The notes beneath the pieces were generated by a model that was not told where the DNA came from, made no database searches, and was given only the letters and a program-made list of their open reading frames with translations. A stretch of 50,213 nt of DNA. Source: a bacterium (lineage in GTDB: Bacteria; Chloroflexota; Dormibacteria; Aeolococcales; Aeolococcaceae). This document shows positions 1 through 8,970 of this stretch, piece by piece (position 1 is the first letter of the stretch; each line of letters starts with the position of its first letter). The stretch is from contig JAJZLL010000039.1 in NCBI GenBank assembly GCA_021803465.1, positions 1-50,213 on the forward strand, given 5' to 3'. Made by a program: the position numbers and the translations under genes.

Positions 1-278
1 GTTTCCGTCTTTGGACAGACTGCACGGACACGTACTTCCAGTCCTTCCGCCTCCGGGCTCATCGCGAACTCCAGCCGCAGCTCACCAACACAGTCCTCCA
101 TCCACTCCTGCGTCATGGCAATCGCGTTCTCGCATGCCTGTGCCACAGCAATGGAAAGGTCATCCAGCGCCTCGATGTCGAGTCCAATGATGGATCCGAA
201 CGCGACTGCAGACCGCTTGGCAACGAGGATGTACCGTTGGTCAGCAGGAATTCTCAGTTCAGCGATCTTAGCTGCCAT
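1..278 (-). CDS. RsbW-like serine kinase / anti-sigma ATPase (partial, runs off left edge)
   Basis: The 92 visible codons match the N-terminal half of a GHKL ATPase of the RsbW/SpoIIAB type. The stretch IEALDDLSIAVAQACENAI corresponds to the N-box helix that binds Mg-ATP (pattern DLxxAVxEACxNAI). Members of this family bind and inhibit a sigma factor and phosphorylate an anti-anti-sigma STAS protein, but the G-boxes and any partner gene lie outside the window, so the target is unknown. The start is the ATG of MAAKIAEL. It overlaps the end of a tiny 20-codon frame that begins at the stop of the upstream small membrane protein, and no strong Shine-Dalgarno precedes it, so translational coupling is likely. 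It is the last visible gene of the proS-rel-hisS-aspS run on this strand. Confidence 0.72.
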   Translation of the reverse strand, partial: MAAKIAELRIPADQRYILVAKRSAVAFGSIIGLDIEALDDLSIAVAQACENAIAMTQEWMEDCVGELRLEFAMSPEAEGLEVRVRAVCPKTE

Positions 279-329
279 GGATGATCTGTACCACGTCTGG
301 TGTGCGTTCAAACCCGGACAGCATGCGCA

Positions 330-482
330 TCAGTCCTCTTCCGAGCCCGCATCGTAGCCATCATCTATGGCCATTGCAAGGAGCTCCTTCTCGTCCTCGA
401 GCCTCGCAGCCTCACGGTACTGGCGGACAAACAGGAGGATGAGCGCAGCGAGAATGCCACCAACAACAAGGGTCTTTTTCAT
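330..482 (-). CDS. small single-pass membrane protein (50 aa)
   Basis: A short frame starts MKKTLVVGGILAALILLF, which is a compact N-terminal membrane helix after two lysines. It is followed by a charged tail (RQYREAARLEDEKELL) ending in acidic residues. An AGGAG ribosome binding site sits about 7 nt before the ATG. The stop codon overlaps the next ATG (TGATG), and the RsbW-like ATPase begins about 50 nt further on. I do not recognise a family. The charge pattern suggests N-in topology with the tail in the cytoplasm or outside. The clean start signal and operon position support a real gene. Confidence 0.55.
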   Translation of the reverse strand: MKKTLVVGGILAALILLFVRQYREAARLEDEKELLAMAIDDGYDAGSEED

Positions 483-631
483 GCCATCCGCTCCTACGCT
501 CTCCTGAGACTGACCATGCTCGATCGCATCACTTGGGCTCAGCCCCTGTCATATCACGTGGGTTCTCTCACGGCACACATCATAGTCCCGAAGGGCTCGA
601 AGCTCCTTGACGAGGGGCATTATGTGGTGTG

Positions 632-766
632 TCAGATATTGAGATCCCTGAAAAGTTCTGTTGAACCAGCCACAGTAGTGTCTGCGATCGAGCTGGGATC
701 GATTCCATGGTACACCGTTCCGCAGTGAGGGCACGATGCACCATGGATCGTTACACTGCATGACAT
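632..766 (-). CDS. candidate small CPHCG-motif protein (44 aa)
   Basis: The frame begins one base after the aspS stop codon (TAG G ATG), so ribosomes finishing aspS could reinitiate here. The product, MSCSVTIHGASCPHCGTVYHG followed by a mostly polar tail, carries one CxxCG half zinc-ribbon or redox pair. No family is recognised. Between this frame and the next small gene, about 150 bases (483-631) hold only very short frames. The call rests on coupling to aspS and the Cys motif and could be spurious. Confidence 0.33.
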   Translation of the reverse strand: MSCSVTIHGASCPHCGTVYHGIDPSSIADTTVAGSTELFRDLNI

Positions 767-767
767 C

Positions 768-2567
768 CTACGACGGTGTCGTGGAAAGCTCGTGACGGGG
801 ATTGGGCAGTGTCGCAATCCCAAGCTCCCTGAGCTGGGCATCGTCGACAAGCGCTGGAGCCATGGTCATGAGTTCCTGCGCCTGCTGGTTCTTCGGGAAG
901 GCGATGACATCACGGATGTTCTCCTCGCGGAGACCCTCCATGATGAGCCGGTCTATGCCAGCTGCGAACCCCCCGTGGGGTGGAGGTCCGTACTCGAACG
1001 CCTCGAGGAGGAAACCAAATTTCCTCTGCTGGTCCTCTGGCGATATGGCAAGCGCCTCGAACACCTTCCGCTGGATGTCCGGATTCGTGATCCGGATGCT
1101 GCCACTCCCAATCTCGCGACCGTTCATGACGATGTCGTACGCACGGGAGCGGACCATGAGGGGATCTTCCGTCATCTTGTCGATGTCATCCGCATGGACC
1201 ATGGTGAAGGGGTGATGGAGTGCACCAATGGCACCCGTATCCTCATCACGCTCGAACATGGGAAACTCAGTGACCCAGAGAATGGCGTTCTCGCTCGGGT
1301 CAAAGAGTTTTCGTGCTGCACCAAGATGGTTCCGGAGCGCACCAAGCGCTGCTGCCGTGCGTCCAGGCGTGTCCGCAACGATGACGACTGCATCACCAGT
1401 CTTCGCCTTTGTGAGCGATGCGAACGTGGTCCACTCCTCTTCCGAGAGAAACTTCGCAGCGGGTCCCACCCAGCCCTCCTCACGGTAGTAGAGGTATGTG
1501 AGACCGTGGGCACGTGCACGATGGACGATATCCATGTACGTGTGCTCCATGTCGCTCCTCGGAATGTCACATCCTCCCGGAATGACAATGCCCTTCACGA
1601 CACCACCCTTCGCAAGGACATCCGCAAACACCTTGAACGACGTGTTCCTGAACACAGGTGCAAGATCCACAAGTTCGAGGCCAAAGCGCACATCCGGCTT
1701 GTCGACTCCGTACCTGTCCATTGCCTCACGCCAGGTCATGCGGGGGAACTTCGATGGGAGTTCGCCATTGAACTCCGCAGCCTTCCAGGAAGAGGAGAGT
1801 GTCCGCTCAAGCACCTGGAAGATGTCCTCCTCAGTGATGAACGACATCTCGATGTCCAGCTGGGTGAACTCGGGCTGGCGGTCCGCACGGAGATCTTCGT
1901 CACGGAGGCACCGCGCAATCTGGAAGTAGCGGTCCAGGCCACCAACCATGCAGAGCTGCTTGTAGAGCTGGGGTGACTGGGGAAGCGCATAGAACGAGCC
2001 CGGGGAGATGCGGCTTGGGACAAGGTAGTCACGCGCGCCTTCTGGCGTTGCACGGATGAGGAGCGGTGTCTCTATCTCCGTGAACTCCTGCTCCATCATC
2101 GCTGTCCGGAGCGCATGGACAAATGTCGCCCGCTGCCGCAGGTTGCGCTGGATGCGCTCCCGGCGGAGATACAGGTACCGGTAGCGGAGCCGGATAGACT
2201 CCTCGACCTCGCTGTCCTCGTTCACGGGAAACGGTGGAGTTGCAGCACGGGCAAGCACTTCGCACGAGCTGACATGGAGTTCCACCTCGCCTGTTGCCTT
2301 GTTCGGGTTGACAGCTTCAGCATCCCGGAGACGCAGTTCACCAGTCACCTTGAGCACCCATTCGAGCCGCACATCCTTTGCCTGCTCGTACGCCTCATGG
2401 GCCTTGTCGGAGTTGATGACAATCTGGAGAATGCCGCTCCGGTCGCGAAGGTCGATGAAGATGACTCCACCATGATCCCGTCTCCGGTCCACCCATCCAT
2501 ATACGGTCATGCTGTTCCCTGCGTGTTCCTTCCGTGGAACTCCACAGCCTGTCCGTTCCGTTGTCAT
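768..2567 (-). CDS. aspS: aspartyl-tRNA synthetase
   Basis: Class II synthetase of 599 aa, the usual bacterial AspRS length with the GAD insertion. It activates aspartate and charges tRNA-Asp in the cytoplasm. An N-terminal OB-fold anticodon domain (VYGWVDRRRDHGGVIFIDLR) is followed by the catalytic core: motif 2 near residues 213-243 (FQIARCLRDEDLRADRQPEF then QLDIEMSF) and motif 3 GFAAGIDRL near 535. The ATG was chosen one base after the hisS stop, preceded by a GGGAGGAG site; a longer frame would overlap hisS. hisS lies immediately upstream, a common pairing. Whether it is the discriminating or Asn-charging type cannot be told here; no gatCAB genes are in the window. Confidence 0.97.
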   Translation of the reverse strand: MTTERTGCGVPRKEHAGNSMTVYGWVDRRRDHGGVIFIDLRDRSGILQIVINSDKAHEAYEQAKDVRLEWVLKVTGELRLRDAEAVNPNKATGEVELHVSSCEVLARAATPPFPVNEDSEVEESIRLRYRYLYLRRERIQRNLRQRATFVHALRTAMMEQEFTEIETPLLIRATPEGARDYLVPSRISPGSFYALPQSPQLYKQLCMVGGLDRYFQIARCLRDEDLRADRQPEFTQLDIEMSFITEEDIFQVLERTLSSSWKAAEFNGELPSKFPRMTWREAMDRYGVDKPDVRFGLELVDLAPVFRNTSFKVFADVLAKGGVVKGIVIPGGCDIPRSDMEHTYMDIVHRARAHGLTYLYYREEGWVGPAAKFLSEEEWTTFASLTKAKTGDAVVIVADTPGRTAAALGALRNHLGAARKLFDPSENAILWVTEFPMFERDEDTGAIGALHHPFTMVHADDIDKMTEDPLMVRSRAYDIVMNGREIGSGSIRITNPDIQRKVFEALAISPEDQQRKFGFLLEAFEYGPPPHGGFAAGIDRLIMEGLREENIRDVIAFPKNQQAQELMTMAPALVDDAQLRELGIATLPNPRHELSTTPS

Positions 2568-2568
2568 G

Positions 2569-3837
2569 TCACTCCTCCCGGGATGCTGCAAGGCGAGCTA
2601 TGCAGGCATCCATGTCTAGCCGTTCCTGTGTCCTGTCCTGAAGGTTGCGCAGTGTCACCTGTCCATCGCGGACCTCATCCTCACCACACATGATGCACCA
2701 CGAGACTCCCATCCGCTCGCACCAGCGAAACTTCCTGTCGAGCTTGCCCTTGGCAACATCGAGGGCTGTGGGGACTGAAGCAGCACGGAGTGCTGTGGCA
2801 CATGTGCGCGCATGCTTCACGCTTTCCGCATCGAGCGCAATGACGAGCACGGAGGGGGAAAGTCCTTGCTGGATCCCCTCGAGCTCACTCCGGATGACCA
2901 TGAGCCGCTCCACACCGAGCGCATAGCCAACACCTGGTGTGTGCGGAAGGCCGAGCACCTCTGCAAGGCCATCGTACCGTCCGCCTCCTCCCAGCGCATT
3001 CTGGGCACCGTTGAGGCTGCTGTGCCAGAACTCGAAGGTCGTGTCGCAGTAGTAGTCAAGTCCCCGGACAATGCGTGGATCCACTGTGAATGGGATGCCC
3101 TCCGCACGGAGTCCCTCCTGCACATCATGGAAGTACGTCCTCGTGTCCGCTGCGAGTCCATCAAGGAGGATGGGAGCTGCAGCGACATGGCGTGCGTCCG
3201 TCTTGCAGTCGAGGAGCCTGAGCGGATTTGTGTCGAGCCGCCGCCTGCAGTCCTCGCAAAGCTCATCACGGAGCGGAGTGTAGTACGCAACAAGCTCGTC
3301 CCGGTAATGGAGTCGGTCCTCGCGGCTTCCGAGACTGTTGAGGCGGATGTCAACATTCCCGATGCCAAGAGCGGAGAAGGTCTCCCAAGCGACATGGAGG
3401 ACTTCGACATCAATGTTCGGATCCCGCACTCCCAGCACTTCAACACCCACCTGGTGGAACTCCCTGTACCGTCCCTTCTGGGGCCTGTCGTACCGGAACA
3501 TCGGGCCATCGTACTGGGCCCTGTACGGGCGGATGTCACGGACTGCAGGATCTGCAGCAAGTGCGCGGATGACTCCAGGTGTACCTTCAGGCCGGAGGGC
3601 GAGAGCCCTGTTTCCACGGTCCGTGAAGCTGTACATCTCCTTTTCTACGACATCTGTGCCCGTTCCAGTTCCCCGCTCGAAAAGTTCTGCGGCTTCGAAG
3701 ATGGGCGTGATGACATGCCTGTAGCCAAACAGGGAACTCACCCTGCGGTGGATGTCGATGCACGAAAGTAGTGCAGCTCCATCCCCATCGAGGTAGTCAC
3801 GGGTGCCGCGGGGTGCAGCAATGGCAGGTGTGGACAT
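2569..3837 (-). CDS. hisS: histidyl-tRNA synthetase
   Basis: 422-aa class II enzyme that charges tRNA-His. It opens with the typical APRGTRDYL motif. Motif 2 is PMFRYDRPQKGRYREFHQ, the histidine-specific loop is LDYYCDTTFEFW, then a Gly-rich LGGGGRYDGL and motif 3 ALGVERLM. The C-terminal third is the anticodon-binding domain. The ATG at 3837 was preferred to an in-frame GTG two codons earlier because a TACACT -10 box lies exactly 7 nt upstream, which predicts a leaderless transcript. It is 44 nt downstream of the rel stop and its own stop nearly touches the aspS start. Confidence 0.97.
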   Translation of the reverse strand: MSTPAIAAPRGTRDYLDGDGAALLSCIDIHRRVSSLFGYRHVITPIFEAAELFERGTGTGTDVVEKEMYSFTDRGNRALALRPEGTPGVIRALAADPAVRDIRPYRAQYDGPMFRYDRPQKGRYREFHQVGVEVLGVRDPNIDVEVLHVAWETFSALGIGNVDIRLNSLGSREDRLHYRDELVAYYTPLRDELCEDCRRRLDTNPLRLLDCKTDARHVAAAPILLDGLAADTRTYFHDVQEGLRAEGIPFTVDPRIVRGLDYYCDTTFEFWHSSLNGAQNALGGGGRYDGLAEVLGLPHTPGVGYALGVERLMVIRSELEGIQQGLSPSVLVIALDAESVKHARTCATALRAASVPTALDVAKGKLDRKFRWCERMGVSWCIMCGEDEVRDGQVTLRNLQDRTQERLDMDACIARLAASREE

Positions 3838-3844
3838 ACACACA

Positions 3845-3850
3845 AGTGTA
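3845..3850 (-). promoter_or_regulatory. -10 box TACACT of a probable leaderless hisS promoter
   Basis: TACACT (TAnnnT) ends 7 nt before the hisS ATG, so transcription would start at or next to the start codon. No Shine-Dalgarno is present in the 7-nt gap (TGTGTGT). No convincing -35 is visible. Read-through from rel is also possible. Confidence 0.45.
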
Positions 3851-3881
3851 CCGGAGGGCAGTATCCCCCCTTCAGGAGCTG

Positions 3882-6026
3882 TCAGGCAATCTGGCGTGAG
3901 ACAGTATGGACATCCCGGATGGACTCGAGCTTCTCAAGGAGCCTGCTCAGCTGGGAGAGGTCGTGGATTTCGACAATGGTCGCAATGACAGCTGTCTTGT
4001 CGTCATACACCTGGATGTCCGCATCAAGGACATTGATCTTCGACTCCGCAATGACAGTCGCGATGTCCCGCAGGAGTCCTGTCCTGTCCCATGCCTCGAT
4101 CTTCACTGTGACGGGATACACCTCCCGGTTCCCACGGACCCAGTCCACTCCCACGATGCGCTCGTGGTCCTTCGTGTTGCGGATGTTCGCACACGAGGCT
4201 CTGTGCACAGTCACTCCCTTTCCACGGGTGATGTACCCCTTGATGGGATCTCCCGCAACAGGATGGCAGCACTTTGCGAGTGACGTGAGCATGTTGCCCT
4301 GTCCAAGCACCATGACTTCTCCTGTGGGAGCGCTCGAGCTTGTGAGCGGAATGCCGAAATCATCAACACCGTCATGGCCATGGTCCAGTGCGTCAAGGGA
4401 GTTGAAGCGGAGGACAACCCCCCGTGCACTCACCTCGCCATAGCCTATTGCTGCGAGGAAGTCGTCCACTGTGGTGTAGGGATACTCCTTGAGGAGCTGC
4501 CTCCACCGATCCTCCTTGATGCTGTTGAGCGCCATCTGGTGCACACGGCGGAGCTCCTTTTCGAGGAGTTCCCTCCCCCGCTGGACATTCTCCTCCCTGC
4601 GTTCCCGCTTGAAGTACGACCGGATCTTTTCCTTCGCACTGCTCGTCTTCACAAAGGAAAGCCAGTCCCGGGAAGGACCGCGCGAGTTCTTGCTTGTGAG
4701 GATCTCGACTATGTCCCCATTCTGGAGCCTGTAGTCGAGCGGCACCATGCGGCCATTGACTTTCGCACCGATGCAGTGGTGTCCGACATCGGTATGCACC
4801 CTGTAGGCGAAGTCGATTGGAGTGCTTCCCTGCGAGAGCGAGCGGACATCCCCACGGGGAGTGAAGACGAACACCTCGTCCTGGAAGATGTCAACCTTCA
4901 CTGCATCGACGAAGGACTTCGCATCGCTCACTTCCTTCTGCCAGTCGGAGAGCAGCTTGAGCCAGCTGTACTTGTCCTCGAGCTTTCCCGAGGGGGCTCC
5001 TCCCTCCTTGTACCGCCAGTGGGCTGCGACTCCATATTCAGCGAGGTGGTGCATCTCGAATGTCCGAATCTGGATCTCCATGGGCGTTCCCGTGTGGGAG
5101 ACGACTGTCGTGTGGAGTGACTGGTAGCCGTTTCCCTTCGGCACAGCGATGTAGTCCTTGAACCTGCCAGGTATCGGTTTCCAGAGGGAGTGGACAAGGC
5201 CCAGAACGCCATAGCAGTCCTTGATGGTGTCCACAAGGATCCGGATGGCGATCACATCGTAGATCTCCTCGAATTCCTTCTGGTGCTTCCGCATCTTCTC
5301 GTAGATGCTGTACAGGTGCTTCGAGCGGCCGGAGATCTCCCCCTCGATGTGCGCAGCGCCAAGTTCCCTCTCCAGGATCTCCTTCACATCGCGGATGAAT
5401 GTCTCCCGCTCAGCCCGCTGGCTTGTGAGACGCTGCTCCATGAGCGCGAAGTTTTCCGGATCCAGCTGTGCGAATGCGAGGTCCTCAAGTTCCCACTTGA
5501 ACTGCCAGATGCCAAGCCGGTGCGCGAGCGGTGCATAGATGTCGAGCGTCTCACGGCTTATGCGGAGCCTCCGCTCCACATTGTGGAAGCTGATGGTCCG
5601 CATGTTGTGGAGCCTGTCCGCAAGCTTGATGAGCACGACACGGATGTCCTGCGCCATGGCGACAAGCATCTTCCGGATGTTCTCCGCCTGTGCTTCCTCC
5701 TGGGTCTGGACATGGATCTTGCCGAGCTTTGTCACGCCATCGACAAGACGGGCGACATCCTCACCGAAGAGCTTCACGAGATCCTCACGGGAGATCTCCG
5801 TGTCCTCGACCGTGTCATGGAGGAGTGCTGCAGCAAGGGTGTCCCGGTCAAGATGGAGATCCGCAAGAAGGCATGCGACAGCAAGCGGGTGTTCGATGTA
5901 CGGTTCACCGCTGAGCCGGCTCTGGCCTTCATGGGCAGCAGATGCGATCACATACGCCTGCTGGATGACGGACAGATCGTCTTCCGAGAGATAGTTCGCC
6001 TTCGCGAGCAACGTTTCTATTGGCAT
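3882..6026 (-). CDS. rel: bifunctional (p)ppGpp synthetase/hydrolase (Rel)
   Basis: 714 aa, the full length of a long RelA/SpoT homologue. Domains in order: HD hydrolase (catalytic HD at residues 70-71 in LLHDTVEDT, and DRLHNMRT near 137), nucleotidyl synthetase with RFKDYIAVPKGNGYQSLH at 288-305, TGS at about 382-445, and a C-terminal ACT domain from about 640. The synthetase RFKD motif carries the RxKD signature of bifunctional Rel/SpoT rather than the ExDD of RelA. It makes and removes the alarmone on stalled ribosomes. Its position among aminoacyl-tRNA synthetase genes fits its role in sensing uncharged tRNA. A TACACT box lies 8 nt before the start. It is 49 nt downstream of proS. Confidence 0.96.
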   Translation of the reverse strand: MPIETLLAKANYLSEDDLSVIQQAYVIASAAHEGQSRLSGEPYIEHPLAVACLLADLHLDRDTLAAALLHDTVEDTEISREDLVKLFGEDVARLVDGVTKLGKIHVQTQEEAQAENIRKMLVAMAQDIRVVLIKLADRLHNMRTISFHNVERRLRISRETLDIYAPLAHRLGIWQFKWELEDLAFAQLDPENFALMEQRLTSQRAERETFIRDVKEILERELGAAHIEGEISGRSKHLYSIYEKMRKHQKEFEEIYDVIAIRILVDTIKDCYGVLGLVHSLWKPIPGRFKDYIAVPKGNGYQSLHTTVVSHTGTPMEIQIRTFEMHHLAEYGVAAHWRYKEGGAPSGKLEDKYSWLKLLSDWQKEVSDAKSFVDAVKVDIFQDEVFVFTPRGDVRSLSQGSTPIDFAYRVHTDVGHHCIGAKVNGRMVPLDYRLQNGDIVEILTSKNSRGPSRDWLSFVKTSSAKEKIRSYFKRERREENVQRGRELLEKELRRVHQMALNSIKEDRWRQLLKEYPYTTVDDFLAAIGYGEVSARGVVLRFNSLDALDHGHDGVDDFGIPLTSSSAPTGEVMVLGQGNMLTSLAKCCHPVAGDPIKGYITRGKGVTVHRASCANIRNTKDHERIVGVDWVRGNREVYPVTVKIEAWDRTGLLRDIATVIAESKINVLDADIQVYDDKTAVIATIVEIHDLSQLSRLLEKLESIRDVHTVSRQIA

Positions 6027-6075
6027 GCAGCTCTAGTGTACCCAGCTCCGGAATCGTGGCAGCACACGATGCCCC

Positions 6076-7530
6076 TCAGTACGCACGCGCAATGAGCGCA
6101 ATGTGGTCAGAGGGGGCCTGGCATGCGATGCATGGAGCACCATCCCCTTTCCTGTCATCGCGGAGGACGCGGACTGTCACTGCATGCACCTGCTCCTTGA
6201 TGCGGTCCTCACAGGCAGGCCTGTTGCAGAACGGTGCGTTCGCGAAGACTGGTTCCTTGACAAACGCTTCTGACAGTTCATCCAGCGTCGTCACATCGCA
6301 GGACCGCGCTTCCAGCAGTGCGAGCGCACGTGCCTGGAGCCTTGTGTGCGCATCCTCGAGCAGTTCAGGAAGCGCAGCAATGCATGCATCGATGCCCATG
6401 GTTTCTGTTGTGCCATCCACCCTTCTTGTGATGGTGACGACTCCTGCCTCGACATCACGCTTTCCAAGCGTGATCCGGAGTGGCACGCCACGGAGTTCCC
6501 AGTGGGCGAACTTCTCCCCTGGACGGATGCCATCCCTGCGGTCGACTCTGATGCGGCAGGTGGGTCCTGACGCCTCCTCGAAGCGCTTCGCAATCTCCTC
6601 GATGCGGCTGTTCATCTCCTCGTCCCCTCCAGCAGGAATGGGAACGACTGCAACCTGCACAGGAGCAACCTTTGGGGGAAGGATGAGGCCATTGTCATCG
6701 CCATGCGCCATGATGACTGCACCGATGATCCGGGTGGACACGCCCCAGGATGTCTGGAAGGGATGCTCCTCAGCATTCTCGCGGTTACGGAACGTGATGT
6801 TGTACGCACGGGTGAAGTGCTGGCCAAGATTGTGTGAGGTTCCTGCCTGGAGAGCCCATCCATCGGACATCATTGCCTCGATGCTCCTCGTGTACACAGC
6901 GCCTGCAAAGGTTTCGGACCGGGTCTTCGTGCCTGGCACGACTGGAAGCGCAAGCCAGTCACGTGCAAGCGTCGTGTAGCAGTCGAGCATCCGCTCCACC
7001 TCTTCCGTCGCTTCCTTCTCCGTCTCATGGAAGGTGTGTCCCTCCTGCCAGAGAAACTCCGATGTGCGGAGAAAGAGGCGTGTGCGCTTTTCCCACCGGT
7101 AGACGTTCACCCACTGGTTGATGAGGACAGGCAGATCCCTGTACGAGTGGATCCAGTCAGCGTACATCGAGCAGATGATGGTCTCGCTTGTGGGACGGAT
7201 GGCGAGCCGCTCCTCGAGGTCCTTCGAACCGCCCTGCGTCACCCAGGCGACTTCCGGTGCGAATCCCTCGACATGCTCAGCCTCCTTCGCGAGATACGAC
7301 TCAGGAATGAGGAGGGGAAAATACATGTTCTCGTGGCCAGTCGCCTTGATCATGCCATCGAGGGCTGCCTGGATATGCTCCCAGAGCGCATACCCGTACG
7401 GACGGATGACCATGCACCCCTTCACAGGAGCGTAGTCGGCAAGCTCGGCCTGGCGTACGAGCTCGATGTACCACTTGTCGAAATCGACACTCTTTGGGGT
7501 GAGCCGTGCAAGACGGGCTGGAGAAGCCAT
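6076..7530 (-). CDS. proS: prolyl-tRNA synthetase, archaeal/eukaryotic type (ProS type 3)
   Basis: 484 aa with the short architecture lacking the bacterial editing (INS) domain. Recognisable are the N-terminal DFDKWYIELVRQAELADY, the class II region ending AIRPTSETIICSMY, and QWVNVYRWEKRTRLFLRTSE with the Pro pocket. The C-terminal zinc-binding-like part contains CNRPACE and CIAC and ends in the terminal Tyr typical of this type. The enzyme charges tRNA-Pro; in bacteria this form is scattered rather than universal. A TATACT box 7 nt before the ATG suggests a leaderless transcript starting here. It lies 27 nt downstream of the M48 gene and heads the rel-hisS-aspS run. Confidence 0.95.
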   Translation of the reverse strand: MASPARLARLTPKSVDFDKWYIELVRQAELADYAPVKGCMVIRPYGYALWEHIQAALDGMIKATGHENMYFPLLIPESYLAKEAEHVEGFAPEVAWVTQGGSKDLEERLAIRPTSETIICSMYADWIHSYRDLPVLINQWVNVYRWEKRTRLFLRTSEFLWQEGHTFHETEKEATEEVERMLDCYTTLARDWLALPVVPGTKTRSETFAGAVYTRSIEAMMSDGWALQAGTSHNLGQHFTRAYNITFRNRENAEEHPFQTSWGVSTRIIGAVIMAHGDDNGLILPPKVAPVQVAVVPIPAGGDEEMNSRIEEIAKRFEEASGPTCRIRVDRRDGIRPGEKFAHWELRGVPLRITLGKRDVEAGVVTITRRVDGTTETMGIDACIAALPELLEDAHTRLQARALALLEARSCDVTTLDELSEAFVKEPVFANAPFCNRPACEDRIKEQVHAVTVRVLRDDRKGDGAPCIACQAPSDHIALIARAY

Positions 7531-7537
7531 GCCCTCT

Positions 7538-7543
7538 AGTATA
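7538..7543 (-). promoter_or_regulatory. -10 box TATACT of probable leaderless proS promoter
   Basis: A near-consensus TATACT lies 7 nt before the proS ATG, in the short gap after the M48 gene. The intervening AGAGGGC could act as a weak Shine-Dalgarno only if transcription starts upstream. Probably the head promoter of the synthetase/Rel operon. Confidence 0.5.
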
Positions 7544-7557
7544 CGGGGAGGCCTTCC

Positions 7558-8835
7558 CTAGTCGAGCGCATGCGAAGAAGGCGCATGAGGTGTTCCGGCG
7601 GCCTTGGGCGTTGCGATGAACTGGTACTGGGCAACAGGAGGCGCCACGTTCTGCGCTCCGCCCGGAAGCGCCGTTCTCCGGAGGAAGGGCATGCGCTGAC
7701 GGAGGTTGCTTCTCTTGGCCCTCTGTTCCACTGTTATGCGGTATTCGTACGATTCCGCTGCATGGGCACCATTCGGTGTGGCAACACGGCGCACTGTGGC
7801 ACGGGGAACAAGACGGGTGCTGTCTTCGAGAAGATTGGCAATGCGGTGCTGTGTGGGGGGATGGTTCATGGTGAAAAAGGATTCGATACGGTCCGTGAAT
7901 GCCATGTCTGACGTATGCAGTGCTGCACGGAGGGATCTGAGCTGGGACTGTGGTGTGGGCTGTCTCCGTCTGCTCGTGCGCGGAGTGCTGGACTCCTTCG
8001 TATGAAGTCGGGATACTGCCTTCTCGAAATCCTTCTGCGCAAGCACAGTCAGTGCCAGGGCAAGATACTGACGTTCATGGCTGTTGCGTGCAGTGAATGC
8101 AGGAAGCATCGCATCAGCTCTTTTCTCGAGCCTTCTGCTCACGATGTTCTGTGCAGCACCAATGGCTGCTCCAGCAGACAGACTGCCTATGAAGAGCGGA
8201 GTGAGAAGTGCTCCTGTTACGGATCCCACCACGCCAGGCACCCAGGGAAGCATTCCTGCTCCCCATCCAGTGAGGATGGCGTACAGGATCATGGACCGCT
8301 GCATGAGAGAAACGCCGAGCCTTGAGAGGGCGAACGGCACGAGTGTTCGTGAGTCGCGGTGGGCATAGTGGGTCAGTTCATGTGCAAGGACTGAGTGGAG
8401 CATGGAGTCCGGGAGTGAGAGGATGCCTTCATTCACCTGGATTGTGCCACGTCGATTGGCAAAGATCTTCATTGCCATTGCGTTCATCGATTTGGATGGT
8501 GAGATGACTACAGTTGGCTGCTCCATGCCTCCTTCCGCCACAAGACCATCAACGAGACGCTGCACACGGACACGCTCCGCCTGGGAAATGTGCGCCTGCT
8601 GCATGCGTTCTGTCTGCTTCCGCTTTCCCACACCTGCAGCAGTGAAGGTGGAGACCATGGCGAGAGCAACGACAATGCCAAGAGGTCCTCCAGCAAGAAG
8701 TCCTGCTGCAGCACCCAGCAGTCCAGTGCCAATGAGTGTTCTCGAGAGTCTGAACTCCTTCTCTTGGCGCTGGCGCTCACGATGCTCCAGGATCTTTCCA
8801 TATTCCTCATCAGAGAGGGAGCTTGGATCTGTCAT
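7558..8835 (-). CDS. M48-family membrane zinc metalloprotease (HtpX-like)
   Basis: 425 aa. The HELTH zinc site (HExxH) lies near residues 152-156 inside LAHELTHYAHRD, with a downstream KRADAMLPAF providing the candidate third zinc ligand region. Hydrophobic helices precede (GAAAGLLAGGPLGIVVALAM) and follow the active site, as in HtpX-type proteases that clear damaged membrane proteins. The C-terminal 150 residues are polar and unrecognised. The ATG of MTDPSSL was chosen because a -10 TACGAT ends exactly 6 nt before it (leaderless); an in-frame ATG seven codons earlier falls inside that promoter. Together with the two upstream genes it shares the TGTCC-repeat promoter, so it is probably co-regulated with the WXG cluster. 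Confidence 0.87.
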   Translation of the reverse strand: MTDPSSLSDEEYGKILEHRERQRQEKEFRLSRTLIGTGLLGAAAGLLAGGPLGIVVALAMVSTFTAAGVGKRKQTERMQQAHISQAERVRVQRLVDGLVAEGGMEQPTVVISPSKSMNAMAMKIFANRRGTIQVNEGILSLPDSMLHSVLAHELTHYAHRDSRTLVPFALSRLGVSLMQRSMILYAILTGWGAGMLPWVPGVVGSVTGALLTPLFIGSLSAGAAIGAAQNIVSRRLEKRADAMLPAFTARNSHERQYLALALTVLAQKDFEKAVSRLHTKESSTPRTSRRRQPTPQSQLRSLRAALHTSDMAFTDRIESFFTMNHPPTQHRIANLLEDSTRLVPRATVRRVATPNGAHAAESYEYRITVEQRAKRSNLRQRMPFLRRTALPGGAQNVAPPVAQYQFIATPKAAGTPHAPSSHALD

Positions 8836-8841
8836 GGGTGC

Positions 8842-8877
8842 ATCGTACTGCCCCATGCGGGACACCCTGCGGACAAT
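8842..8877 (-). promoter_or_regulatory. TGTCC-direct-repeat promoter of the M48 gene (leaderless)
   Basis: Read on the minus strand: ATTGTCCGCA, 3 nt, TGTCCC, 11 nt, TACGAT, 6 nt, then the ATG. The two TGTCC half-sites are one helical turn apart (11 bp). The same layout precedes the tandem-PRTase gene, the WXG operon and otsA. Confidence 0.68.
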
Positions 8878-8970
8878 TCCTGCGAGACTGTGACTGCTAT
8901 GGGAAAATGTCCCCGGATTGCCATGCTCACTGCCTCAAACGATGCTGACATGCGCAGGAATTCATGCGTG

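Noticed and set aside
792..1976. Long plus-strand open frame opposite aspS (394 codons)
   Set aside because: It mirrors aspS codon by codon, has no protein-family character and no start signal; similar antisense frames lie opposite hisS, rel, proS and secA.
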